NCBI RefSeq assembly: GCF_900114455.1
Contig: NZ_FOTC01000001.1
Span: 645,058-709,057, forward strand
Source of the DNA: Halogranum rubrum
GTDB lineage: Archaea > Halobacteriota > Halobacteria > Halobacteriales > Haloferacaceae
DNA length: 64,000 bases
Direction of reading: 5' to 3'
Both the position numbers and the translations under genes were made by a program. The notes under the pieces are model-generated. The model worked only from the letters and a program-made list of their open reading frames with translations, was not told the DNA's origin and did no database searches. Below are positions 54,058 through 62,928 of the stretch, in pieces. Position 1 is the first letter of the stretch. Each line of letters opens with the position of its first letter.

Positions 54058-55563
54058 ATGCGCGAGCGACTGAAGCGCCTGCTCGCCACGCTGACCCCCG
54101 GCGGTGGCGTCGGCGAGCAGACCGTCAAGAGCGGCATCTGGGCGTCGCTCGCAAACGGCCTCGGTCGCAGCCTCCAGTTCCTCAAACTCGGCGCGCTGAC
54201 GTGGTTGCTAACCCAAGCGGAGTTCGGACTCGTCGGATTCGCGCTCCTGACGCTCGCGGCACTCCGCCGTATCTCGAAACTCGGCATCGAGGAGGCACTC
54301 ATCGAACACCGCGACGACGACGTCGACGCCTACCTCGACACGGCGTGGACGTTACGGACGCTGCGCGGGGTGGGTATCGGCGCAGTCGCCTTCCTCGCTG
54401 CACCGTTCATCGCCGACTTCTTCGGCAATCCACGGGCCGAACCCCTCATCCAGGCGATGGCGGTGTTGCCGCTCTTGAAAGGACTGGAGAACCCCGGCGT
54501 CATCTACTTCCGGAAGAACCTCGCGTTCCACCGCGAGTTCGTCTACCGCGTCGGCAAGGCGGCGACGATAGCCGTCGTCACCGTCGCCGTGGCGTTCGTC
54601 TATCGCAGCGCGTGGGCGTTCGTCATCGGTGACATCGTCGGAGCGCTCGTCGCGCTCGCTATCTCCTACGCCATCCACGACTACCGACCACGACCCTCGT
54701 TCGACCGCGAACAGTTCGACGAACTGTTCGGCTACGGAAAGTGGATAACGGCGTCGGGACTGCTCGTCTACCTCATCAACGAGGGCGACGACGCGTTCGT
54801 CGGGTGGCTACTCGGTGCGAGCGCACTCGGCGTCTACCAGTTCTCGTATCGCTTCTCGAACGCACCGGCGACGGAGATTACCCACGTCGTCTCGAGCGTC
54901 GCCTTCCCCGCCTACTCGAAACTCCAAGACGACGTAGAGCGCCTCCGCAGCGCGTTCTATCAGGCGCTCACGTTGACGACGGTGCTGTCGTTCCCGACGG
55001 CCGTGGGCATCGTCGTCGTCGCGCCGACGTTCGTCGCGACGTTCCTCCCACCGGCGTGGGAGGAAGCGGCGCAAGTGATGCAGATTCTGGCGCTTTGGGG
55101 GCTGTTGCGGTCGCTCGGCGCGACGACGGGACCACTGTTTCAGGCGGTCGGTCGCCCGGACTACGCGACGAAGATTCAGTTCGGCAAACTCCTGCTCATC
55201 GCCGTGCTCATCTACCCGGCGACACAGGCGTACGGCATCGCGGGGACGGCGGCGGTCATCGTCCTCAACTCCGCACTGTTCTCCGAACCGGTCGCCTCCT
55301 ACGTCGCCGTCCGAACCGTCGACGGCAGTTTCAGACGGTTCTTCCGCGTCGTCGGCTTCCCGGCACTCGCGAGTGTCGTGATGGGTCTCGGCGTCTACGC
55401 CGTCCGTGAGTCACTCGCCCTCTACGAGGGACTCGTCGCCTCCGCCGCACTCGTCGTCGTCGGCGTCGCTCTCTACGTCGCGGCGGTCGGTCTCCTCGAA
55501 CTCGTCTTCGACTACGAGGCACCGGCGGTCCTTCGGTCGGTCGTAGCCACGGCCGGGCAGTGA
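54058..55563 (+). CDS. Polysaccharide flippase (second copy, Wzx/MATE type)
   Basis: 501 aa, 13-14 helices. KSGIWASLANGLGRSLQFLK is the typical first helix of Wzx-like proteins and FFGNPRAEPLIQAMAVLPLL a conserved loop. Not closely similar to the flippase at 43757. It would export a second glycan. Confidence 0.9.
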   Translation: MRERLKRLLATLTPGGGVGEQTVKSGIWASLANGLGRSLQFLKLGALTWLLTQAEFGLVGFALLTLAALRRISKLGIEEALIEHRDDDVDAYLDTAWTLRTLRGVGIGAVAFLAAPFIADFFGNPRAEPLIQAMAVLPLLKGLENPGVIYFRKNLAFHREFVYRVGKAATIAVVTVAVAFVYRSAWAFVIGDIVGALVALAISYAIHDYRPRPSFDREQFDELFGYGKWITASGLLVYLINEGDDAFVGWLLGASALGVYQFSYRFSNAPATEITHVVSSVAFPAYSKLQDDVERLRSAFYQALTLTTVLSFPTAVGIVVVAPTFVATFLPPAWEEAAQVMQILALWGLLRSLGATTGPLFQAVGRPDYATKIQFGKLLLIAVLIYPATQAYGIAGTAAVIVLNSALFSEPVASYVAVRTVDGSFRRFFRVVGFPALASVVMGLGVYAVRESLALYEGLVASAALVVVGVALYVAAVGLLELVFDYEAPAVLRSVVATAGQ

Positions 55564-55619
55564 GCGTCGGGATAAAAAGAACGCGAGTGCAGTCGGCCTC
55601 GCTTCGGTTCGCGGGTCGG

Positions 55620-56375
55620 TCAGTCTTCGAGCGACTCCGCCTGCTGCATCGACGACTGTTCGGACTCGGCCATCAGTCGGCGCTCGGCCTCGTCGCGGTT
55701 CTCCGGGTAGCCGACGTCGATGCGCCAGCCGTCCAGCGGAATCGCCATGATAGAGCGCCCACTGCGAATCAGGAGGTCGATTGCGTCCGGCAGTTCGTAC
55801 TCGCCGCGGTCGGAGGGTTGCACGAGGTGACAGGCGTGGAAGATGGCGGGCGAGAACGTGTAGAAGCCGGTCATCACCAGGTTCGACGGCGGGTCTTCCG
55901 GTTTCTCGACGACTTCGACGATTTCGTCGGCGTCGTTGGTCACACACACCCCGAAACGGGAGGCGTCCTCGTAGGGAACCTCCTCGACGAGGAACGCCGC
56001 GTCGACGTTCTCTTCCTTCTGTGATTGGACGACAGCGTCGAGGTTCGAACGGAAGATGTTGTCGCCGAGCATGAGCATGAAGTCGTCGTCGATGTGCTCT
56101 TCGACGGTCAACAGCGCGTGCGCGAGACCGAGTTGTTCGCGCTGATGTGTGTAGGTGATGGGGATACCGCGGAACTCGTCGCCGTAGTACTCGATGATCT
56201 GTTCGGCGCGGTAGCCGACGACGACGATGAACTCCTCGGCCCCGAGCGTTCGGAGCTCCTCGAAACAGTGTGTGAGGAGGGGTTCACCGTCGACAGTGAC
56301 TAACGCCTTCGGTTTCGTGTCTGTGAGCGGGCGGAGACGCGTTCCCTTCCCTGCGGCGAGGACGACTGCTTGCAT
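55620..56375 (-). CDS. Sugar-1-phosphate nucleotidyltransferase (AglF-like)
   Basis: 251 aa from ATG 56375. VVLAAGKGTRLRPLTDTKPK, MLGDNIFRSNL, and GEYELPDAIDLLIRSGRS are typical of dTDP/UDP-glucose pyrophosphorylases such as haloarchaeal AglF. It makes UDP- or dTDP-glucose as glycan donor. Lacks a C-terminal acyltransferase domain. Confidence 0.92.
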   Translation of the reverse strand: MQAVVLAAGKGTRLRPLTDTKPKALVTVDGEPLLTHCFEELRTLGAEEFIVVVGYRAEQIIEYYGDEFRGIPITYTHQREQLGLAHALLTVEEHIDDDFMLMLGDNIFRSNLDAVVQSQKEENVDAAFLVEEVPYEDASRFGVCVTNDADEIVEVVEKPEDPPSNLVMTGFYTFSPAIFHACHLVQPSDRGEYELPDAIDLLIRSGRSIMAIPLDGWRIDVGYPENRDEAERRLMAESEQSSMQQAESLED

Positions 56376-56459
56376 AACGACCGAAACCACGTACGAGAAG
56401 GGTATTGTTACGCGTCGAATAACAGCCACCCAGGAAATCGGTCGCTCGCAACGAAACCC

Positions 56460-56490
56460 GGTAGTATCAGACTACCCGCGTGATTCCGGG
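56460..56490. promoter_or_regulatory. Overlapping inverted repeats upstream of the AglF-like gene
   Basis: GGTAGT (56460-56465) pairs with ACTACC (56471-56476), and directly next to it CCCG...CGGG (56475-56490) forms a second hairpin. It lies about 85-115 bases before the AglF-like start (minus strand) and carries copies of both motifs seen at 36994 and 41161. Confidence 0.4.
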
Positions 56491-56626
56491 CACCTCGACC
56501 GTCGAGAGCGCGTCCGGAACGACGAAGAACGCCGCCATCTCGGTCGATGGCCGTTTGCTTTGAGCGGAAACGCGCACTCACAACTCACGAACGAAGTGTC
56601 AATGTCGTCGCCGACGTACTCTCTCT

Positions 56627-57760
56627 ATGCGGAGCTACACGGTCGGTCGTATCTGGGACATCCCGATTCGGGTCAACATCTCGCTACTCCTTTTCCTCCC
56701 GATACTGGCGTGGCTCATCGGCAGCGGCCAACAGATTGCCCTCTACACCGGTCTCATCAATCGGTTCGCCCCAGTGCCGTTGGACGTCGCCGTCCTCCGT
56801 GCAGGTGTCGTTCCGTGGGTCATCGGCGTCACCGCCGCCCTCGGCCTCTTCGTCGGCGTCCTCCTGCACGAACTCGGTCACTCGTGGGTCGCTCGGCGCT
56901 ACGACCTCGAAACCGTCTCTATTACCCTGTGGGTGTTCGGCGGTCTCGCTCGCTTCGACGCCATCCCGCGCGCGTGGAACCGCGAGTTCTGGATCGCCAT
57001 CGCCGGGCCGGTGACGAGCGTCCTCGTCGGTCTCTGCTGTGCGGCGCTCGTTCGAGTCGTCCCCAGCCGATTCCCCGTCGTCGTCTTCGTCTTCGGGTGG
57101 TTGGCGGTCGTCAACGTCACGCTCGCCGTGTTCAACCTCCTTCCGGCGTTTCCGATGGACGGTGGGCGAATCCTCCGGGCGCTCCTCGCTCGCTCGCGGC
57201 CGTACGGTGTCGCGACCCGTATCGCCGCTCGAATCGGTGTCACCTTCGCGCTCGTCTTCGCCGTCGTCGGTGTCCTCGCGTTCAACCCAGTCCTCATCCT
57301 CGTCGCGCTGTTCGTCTACGGGGCGGCCACGGCGGAGACCCGACTGAGCCTCCTCGACGACCTCTTGGAGGGGTCGACCGTCGCCGACGTGATGGACACG
57401 TCCGTCGAGACACTCTCTGTCGACGACACCGTCTCGACGTTCGTCGACCTGATGATGAGACGCCACCGAACGGCGTTCCCCGTCGTCGACGAGGGCGCAG
57501 TGGTCGGGTTGGTCACGCTCGACGACCTCAGAGCGCAGCCGCGTACAGACGAGTGGACGACGCTCGTCGGCGACGTGATGGGACCCCCGCCGATGCGTGT
57601 CGATGCGGCCGCAGACGCCTTCGACACGCTCGCCGAACTCGGCGAACAGAACGCGGACTACGCACTCGTCGAAGCAGACGGACGGATAGTCGGCACCGTC
57701 TCCCAGGAGTCGTTTCTCGCCGCTGTCGAGATTCGGCAGGGCATCGGTGTCTCGCGGTGA
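56627..57760 (+). CDS. Site-2 protease (M50) with CBS domains
   Basis: 377 aa. HELGHSWVARR holds the zinc motif (H81, E82, H85), and NLLPAFPMDGGR the third ligand (D178). Six helices, then two CBS domains at about 255-377. CBS-S2P proteins are intramembrane proteases regulated by adenylates. No cognate substrate is evident. Confidence 0.92.
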   Translation: MRSYTVGRIWDIPIRVNISLLLFLPILAWLIGSGQQIALYTGLINRFAPVPLDVAVLRAGVVPWVIGVTAALGLFVGVLLHELGHSWVARRYDLETVSITLWVFGGLARFDAIPRAWNREFWIAIAGPVTSVLVGLCCAALVRVVPSRFPVVVFVFGWLAVVNVTLAVFNLLPAFPMDGGRILRALLARSRPYGVATRIAARIGVTFALVFAVVGVLAFNPVLILVALFVYGAATAETRLSLLDDLLEGSTVADVMDTSVETLSVDDTVSTFVDLMMRRHRTAFPVVDEGAVVGLVTLDDLRAQPRTDEWTTLVGDVMGPPPMRVDAAADAFDTLAELGEQNADYALVEADGRIVGTVSQESFLAAVEIRQGIGVSR

Positions 57761-57835
57761 GTCTCTCGTCCCGACGTGACGTAACCGTTGCAGGGTGCGA
57801 AACAGCTTTGTCGAAACCGTCGAGAGTTACGTCCC

Positions 57836-58696
57836 GTGACGTCGACCCGACGGACGTTCGTGCGCCGTGTCGCTACAGGGGGACTGGCAGTCGCGACACT
57901 CGGCACGGCCGGCGTTCAGGGTGTCCGGTTCGTGACCGGCGGTGAGGAACGCTCGACAACGGACGAGGCGAAGGCGCTCGTCGCCGGCAGTCTCCTCGCC
58001 CTCGCGAGCGACGTACCGGGGGCAAGTGTCGAAGCCCACGGGAGTCTGACGGTCCGAAACCTCGTCGTCGACGGCGCACGCGACCCGGACGTACTCGCGT
58101 TGGCCGACCCGACGCTGTTCGAAGGGCTGGCGACGAACGTGACGCTCTTTGCGACCAACGCGCTGGTACTCGCCTACAACCCGGACTCCGCGTACGCCGA
58201 CGCACTCGACTCCGACTGGGCGAGGACGCTCGAACGCGACGACGTCCGACTGGGGAGAACCGACCCGAAAGCAGACCCACTCGGATATCGCACAGTTCTC
58301 GCCCTCCAGTTGGCGGAGGAGGCCGGTCTGGCCGCGCCCACTCTGCTCGACGACTCGCACGTCTTTCCGGAGACGGCGCTCGTGCGGGCGCTCGAAGCCG
58401 GAAAACTCGATGCGGCGTTCGTCTACACGAACATGGCCGTCGAACACGACCTGCCGTTCGTCGACCTCCCGTCCGCTATCGACTTCTCGGACCCGACGGA
58501 GGCGGACAGATACGCGACGGCGAGTCTCGCCCTCCCGAACCGGACCGTCCACGGCGCACCGATTCGCTACGGTGTGACCGCGATGACCGACGCCGGGTCG
58601 GCGTGGGTCGAGTCGCTGACCACCGACACGACTCGACTTCGTGACCACGGATTCACCGTCCCCGGTGCGTATCCCGTCGACCAGCCTGTCGAGTAA
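57836..58696 (+). CDS. Tat-exported tungstate/molybdate-type substrate-binding protein (WtpA/ModA-like)
   Basis: 286 aa from GTG 57836. The twin-Arg motif TRRTFVRRVATG starts a signal, then GSLTVRNLVVDGARDPDVLALADPT, typical of WtpA-like oxyanion proteins that bind tungstate or molybdate. No ABC permease or ATPase is next to it, so its transporter is elsewhere or lost. Confidence 0.75.
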   Translation: MTSTRRTFVRRVATGGLAVATLGTAGVQGVRFVTGGEERSTTDEAKALVAGSLLALASDVPGASVEAHGSLTVRNLVVDGARDPDVLALADPTLFEGLATNVTLFATNALVLAYNPDSAYADALDSDWARTLERDDVRLGRTDPKADPLGYRTVLALQLAEEAGLAAPTLLDDSHVFPETALVRALEAGKLDAAFVYTNMAVEHDLPFVDLPSAIDFSDPTEADRYATASLALPNRTVHGAPIRYGVTAMTDAGSAWVESLTTDTTRLRDHGFTVPGAYPVDQPVE

Positions 58697-58749
58697 TCTC
58701 TCGACTGCCGAGAGATTGATGCGACGTCGCCTCGAGGTACGACCCAGAG

Positions 58750-59442
58750 ATGTCTGAGATGTCGTTTGCACCCGAGGCCGTCACGACGGTCACGTTCGAC
58801 TCTTACAGCACGCTCGTCGACGTCGACGCCGCCGAACAGGCGCTGGCCGAGCGCGTCGACGACCCCGAACCGGTGTCGAAACTGTGGCGGGCGCGCTCGC
58901 TGGAGTACACCTTCGTCGGCAACCACATCGACGTGTACAAACCGTTCTACGAGGTGAACCGCGACGCGCTTCAGTACGCGCTCGACGCTCACGAAGTCGT
59001 CATCAGTGAGGAAGAGCGAGACGAGATTCTGTCGGTCTACCACGAACTCGACGTCTTCGACGACGTGCGCGACGGTATCGAACGCCTCCGCGATGGCGGC
59101 TACGACTGCTACGTCGTCTCGAACGGCAACCCCGAGATGCTCGACTCGATGGTCGAACACGCCGACATCGGCGACTTACTGGAAGACACCATCAGCGCCG
59201 ACGAGGTGGAGACGTTCAAACCCGACGCAGAACTGTACCGCCACGCGGCGGGCCGAACCGGGACGCCGATTCGGGAGATTGCGCACGTCACGGCCGGATG
59301 GTTCGACGTGATGGGGGCCCAACACGCCGGGATGCAGGGTGTCTGGGTCGACCGGAAGGGGACGCCGTACGAACCGTTCGACGGCGACCCGGACCTGACC
59401 ATCGAGACGTTCTACGAGTTGGCCGACGCACTGGGAGTCTGA
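58750..59442 (+). CDS. HAD-superfamily hydrolase (haloacid dehalogenase type II-like)
   Basis: 230 aa. TFDSYSTLVDVD carries the nucleophile Asp, VVSNGNPEML motif II, FKPDAELYRHA motif III Lys, and HVTAGWFDVMGAQHAGM motif IV. This matches type II haloacid dehalogenase or related phosphatases. Note motif IV lacks the usual second Asp pair. Substrate unknown. Confidence 0.87.
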   Translation: MSEMSFAPEAVTTVTFDSYSTLVDVDAAEQALAERVDDPEPVSKLWRARSLEYTFVGNHIDVYKPFYEVNRDALQYALDAHEVVISEEERDEILSVYHELDVFDDVRDGIERLRDGGYDCYVVSNGNPEMLDSMVEHADIGDLLEDTISADEVETFKPDAELYRHAAGRTGTPIREIAHVTAGWFDVMGAQHAGMQGVWVDRKGTPYEPFDGDPDLTIETFYELADALGV

Positions 59443-59465
59443 GCGGTAAGCGAGGACTCTTTCGA

Positions 59466-60383
59466 CTACCCGGATCGCAGCGGCGTGTCGCCAATCGCGT
59501 AGTTTCCTTCGACTTTCGCTTTCGTGTCGAATCCGGCGAAGAAGGCGTCGCCGTAGCTACGGAAGACGTTGTCGCGGACGGCCACCGACTTCGACTCGTG
59601 GAGGTTGACCGCTCGCTGGACGTCGTCGTGGTCGTGCCACACCTCGCGCGGGGTGGCTCCGTGGAAGTAGCAGTCGGCGACGGTCAGCCCGTGGGCGCGG
59701 CGGCCGTAGAGTTCGACGGGATAGTCTTCTCGACGGCCGTTGCCCTCGATGTAGGCGTCTTTGATGGAGATTGCGGGCGAGCGTACGTCGATACCGTGAC
59801 CGTGGTTCAGCTGCGAGGACCCGCCGAGCATCGCCGTCTTGTAGCCGTCGAGGCGGAAGCCGACGCCCTTGTTGGCGATGGCCTGACAGCCGAAGAACTG
59901 CGTGGCGTGCGGGCCTGCCTCGCTCTCCAACCGAAAGCCGTCGCCGCCGCAGTTCCACGCCTGGACGTTGAACAGACTCGTCCCGTAGCAGTTGTGCTCG
60001 TCGGGAGCGACGTGGACGCCGTCGCCCGCCGCGGTGACGTAGACGTTCGAGATGGAGGTGTACGGCGCACACCGGACGCGGATGGCCGGTGCTCCGCCGA
60101 CGATAGAGAGGTTCTGAATCGTCGGCGCGCGCTTGTAGGTGCGTGCGCCGTGGCCGCAGACGTCGATTATCGGGCGGTCGTCGGCCTCTTCGTGACCCAG
60201 TTGACTGACACCGGGGCCACAGCCTTCGATGGCGAAGGGGCGGTCTTCGTCGAAGACGAGCGGGTACGAGTCGACTGTCGGGTCGTAGCCGTTGAGGACG
60301 CCGATGTGCGTCGCGCCGCCGTCGTAGGTCGCTTGAATCGAGTCGCCGTCGTCGATGATGGCGTCGTAACCGAAGTAGCGCAT
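59466..60383 (-). CDS. Right-handed parallel beta-helix protein
   Basis: 305 aa, nearly all beta-helix with repeated Asn/Gly turns (SISNVYVTAAGDGVHVAP, then LFNVQAWNCGGDGFRLES). The fold is shared with pectate lyases and glycan epimerases. There is no signal peptide or membrane helix, so it seems cytoplasmic or non-classically exported. It is 48 bases downstream of the HTTM gene and probably in its operon. Confidence 0.82.
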   Translation of the reverse strand: MRYFGYDAIIDDGDSIQATYDGGATHIGVLNGYDPTVDSYPLVFDEDRPFAIEGCGPGVSQLGHEEADDRPIIDVCGHGARTYKRAPTIQNLSIVGGAPAIRVRCAPYTSISNVYVTAAGDGVHVAPDEHNCYGTSLFNVQAWNCGGDGFRLESEAGPHATQFFGCQAIANKGVGFRLDGYKTAMLGGSSQLNHGHGIDVRSPAISIKDAYIEGNGRREDYPVELYGRRAHGLTVADCYFHGATPREVWHDHDDVQRAVNLHESKSVAVRDNVFRSYGDAFFAGFDTKAKVEGNYAIGDTPLRSG

Positions 60384-60431
60384 TCTTCGAAGCTACGTTA
60401 TCGAGGGTGATGAACGAGTGGGCCGAGAGCG

Positions 60432-61733
60432 TTACAGTTCCGTCTCGGCGTCGAAGTCGACAGAGCAGACGAAGTGACGACTGCGGTTGGCGGCGACGTA
60501 CTCGTAGATACGCTCGCCGACGGCGGCGACCGGTCGGGTGCCCATCGCCCACGCGAGGGGGGCGAAGACGCGGAGTTGCCGGAGCAGTTCGCGGAACGCC
60601 CAGTAGCCGCGGTAGGCGTTGCCGTCCTCGTCGAACAGGTACATCGCGGTGGTGTAGTCGATTCCCTTCCGGTTTCGGTACTGTTCCGGGAGGTCCGACT
60701 GCGAGTAGAACGTCATCGTGTCGTTCACGTCGAGGAGTTTGAACGGGTAGAGACTGCGCGCACAGAAGTAACAACGCTCGTCGAACACCACGTCTACCCG
60801 ACGACTACTCACGAGACGACGGTACGCCGTGTCCCACGTGAAGAACAAGAGGAAGAAGACGATGGCGTCGCCGAAGAAGATGCCGAGCAGGACGATAGAC
60901 GAGAACTTGAACCCGGCGAGACCGAGGATGAAGGGCGTGATGGACCGCTTTGCGAGCATCGCGACGATGAGTCCCGCTTCGAGTGCGAGAACCGTCGTCG
61001 CCATCACGAAGACGAGTACGGGGTAGTTCACGACTTCCTGACTGAAGGGGAACAGTTGGTCGCGCGTCGCGTGGAACGTCGTGACGATGCGCGAGAGGTT
61101 ATACGGCATGACCCACTCGGGTTGGAACTTCTGGAGGTCTGGGAACAGTTTGTCGAAGGCCGACCCGAAGTAGATGATACCGAGAGCGAGGAGACTGTAC
61201 TTCAGTGCGTCCGCGCGGAACGTCGTCGACGTCGTACTCTTGAGTTGTGTGATGAGCGCGTCCAACGAACGCTGACCCGTCCGGCGGACGCCGTCGGCGG
61301 AGAGTTCGTCCTGTGAGGCGAACAGCGCGAAGAAGAACAGGAAGTACACCGAGATGAAGATGGCCGTCGTCCCGCCGGACCCGTTCATCGAGAACCGAAG
61401 GAGACCGACGTGACCGAAGATGAGTCCCGAGAGGAACCCCGTGAGGCGAATCCGGTAGCCGACGGCAAAGAGGAGCACCGAGACGAGGAGCAGATACTTC
61501 TCGACGACGAGCAGTTGCGGGTAGGTAGTCGGAAAGAGGAACGCGTACTCGTCGAAGGCGACGAAGGGAACCTCCATGAAGATGCCCCAGTCTATCCACG
61601 CCGTCTTCCAGACGACGTAGAACGCGATGACGAGGCGTGCCATTGCGAGATTGACCGGTGAGTCACGCACGGGGTCGGCGACGTAGTTCACGAAGACGGA
61701 CCCGAGCGAGCGGAGTTGCGTGCGCACACTCAT
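60432..61733 (-). CDS. HTTM-domain membrane protein fused to a DCC thiol domain
   Basis: 433 aa. Residues about 25-300 are an HTTM domain with eight or nine helices (related to vitamin K-dependent gamma-carboxylase). From 318 follows a DCC/DUF393 thiol-disulfide domain with the CYFC pair (C321, C324; FDERCYFCARS). The two domains are frequently adjacent genes in other organisms; here they are fused. Overlaps the upstream partner gene by four bases. Confidence 0.88.
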   Translation of the reverse strand: MSVRTQLRSLGSVFVNYVADPVRDSPVNLAMARLVIAFYVVWKTAWIDWGIFMEVPFVAFDEYAFLFPTTYPQLLVVEKYLLLVSVLLFAVGYRIRLTGFLSGLIFGHVGLLRFSMNGSGGTTAIFISVYFLFFFALFASQDELSADGVRRTGQRSLDALITQLKSTTSTTFRADALKYSLLALGIIYFGSAFDKLFPDLQKFQPEWVMPYNLSRIVTTFHATRDQLFPFSQEVVNYPVLVFVMATTVLALEAGLIVAMLAKRSITPFILGLAGFKFSSIVLLGIFFGDAIVFFLLFFTWDTAYRRLVSSRRVDVVFDERCYFCARSLYPFKLLDVNDTMTFYSQSDLPEQYRNRKGIDYTTAMYLFDEDGNAYRGYWAFRELLRQLRVFAPLAWAMGTRPVAAVGERIYEYVAANRSRHFVCSVDFDAETEL

Positions 61734-62479
61734 GCGACGACACCTCCCGTGGCCGTGACGCGTGAGCGAGAATCGATGGACTCGCTCACGACGGATTCAG
61801 TCAGTTCGTCACTGTCGACAGAAAAGTCGAGGACGGTGCCTCGGTCCTCGTGGTATTCGTAGAGCAGTGTCTCGTCGTAGGCGACGACTTCTGTCCCATC
61901 TTCCGACGTGGTGATGTCGATTTGGTAGAGTCGAATCGACGTGAACTCGGAGTACCCGGCGAGTTTCTCGGCCGTCCACGCGTTCGACATCCCGTGGCGG
62001 GGGAACGAAAGGAATCGAGCGGGTGACGCCGCTTCTACGCTCGTGCGACGCGTGTTCGCCCGGTCGAGCAACCACTGGGCGACTTCCGCGTTCTTCTCCG
62101 AAGAGAACTCGTTTTGCATACGGAGTCGGACCAACGAGAGAGCGACACTCCCGGTGTTGAGCGTCGCATCCTCGTCGTACATGAGTTCCGTCCCGTCGGC
62201 GTCGACGACGCGGAAGGCGTACTCCGTCTGCTCGGTGTCTCGGACTTCCGAGAACTTGTGCCACTTGATGACCGGCGCTGGTGTCACTGGTGCGAAGAGG
62301 TTGACCACTAGGAGCAGCACAAAGAATCCCGCGAGGTACGTCGTACGTACCGTCCTGTTACGTGACAACACGATAGCCACGAGTGCGGCGAGGAAGAATC
62401 CGACGACGAACACCGGAACGACGAGGTCAAATATGGGTCTGAGCTGAGAGATTATCTGCAGAGCTACCACGTCGGCCAC
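61730..62479 (-). CDS. HTTM partner membrane protein
   Basis: 249 aa from GTG 62479. Two N-terminal hydrophobic helices, then a soluble domain with VIKWHKFSEVRDTEQTEYAF. ATGA overlap with the HTTM-DCC gene shows a shared operon. In bacteria HTTM proteins have such a small partner; sequence similarity to DUF5819 is weak. The start codon is uncertain. Confidence 0.7.
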   Translation of the reverse strand: MADVVALQIISQLRPIFDLVVPVFVVGFFLAALVAIVLSRNRTVRTTYLAGFFVLLLVVNLFAPVTPAPVIKWHKFSEVRDTEQTEYAFRVVDADGTELMYDEDATLNTGSVALSLVRLRMQNEFSSEKNAEVAQWLLDRANTRRTSVEAASPARFLSFPRHGMSNAWTAEKLAGYSEFTSIRLYQIDITTSEDGTEVVAYDETLLYEYHEDRGTVLDFSVDSDELTESVVSESIDSRSRVTATGGVVA

Positions 62480-62928
62480 AGTATTACGCTCCTCCCCACT
62501 CGGAAGAATCTGGGTTCGACGCCGCTGTATGGCTGTGTGAGTTAGACACTGGGTCGACGTGTGCAACACGATAGGTTCGACACGAATTCATGTATTGGTC
62601 TCGATATATGGATACATAGTTATCAATGGATTTCTCACACCACAATCTGGATTAATGCGACCCTTATTTCAAGAGTGTTGACATCTATCTACTGTCCGAT
62701 ACTCAGAAAGGTCCGCGAGAAGGTGTCACGTCCCGGTTCTGTCTCGATTAGCAGTCTGACCGTCGTCCCGGTAGTTGTTCGAGATGTCGAGGGCACAACC
62801 GCGACCGACGACTGTCGTCGTCACTCATTACCGAGGAGCACACACTGCATAACAAAGCCACTCTCTGCCCTTCTCACGATAAGGACGTGTTGCCGGACGA
62901 TTGTCCGGCGAGACGGATACCACAGGCC
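62480..62928. other. Divergent AT-rich intergenic region
   Basis: 449 bases. 62560-62700 is unusually AT-rich for this genome (TATATGGATACATAG, TTATTTCAAG), and 62892-62909 is a strong hairpin just before the toroid gene. No gene is seen; it could hold promoters for both flanking genes or a remnant of foreign DNA. Confidence 0.45.
62892..62909 (+). promoter_or_regulatory. Hairpin immediately upstream of the toroid gene
   Basis: GCCGGAC (62892-62898) pairs with GTCCGGC (62903-62909), loop GATT. It ends 20 bases before ATG 62929, so it is either an operator around the transcription start or a 5' UTR hairpin. Confidence 0.45.

Noticed and set aside
56227-57945. Plus-strand frame of 572 codons
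   Set aside because: Overlaps the S2P gene in another frame and is mostly Arg/Pro. The M50 motifs are only in the other frame.
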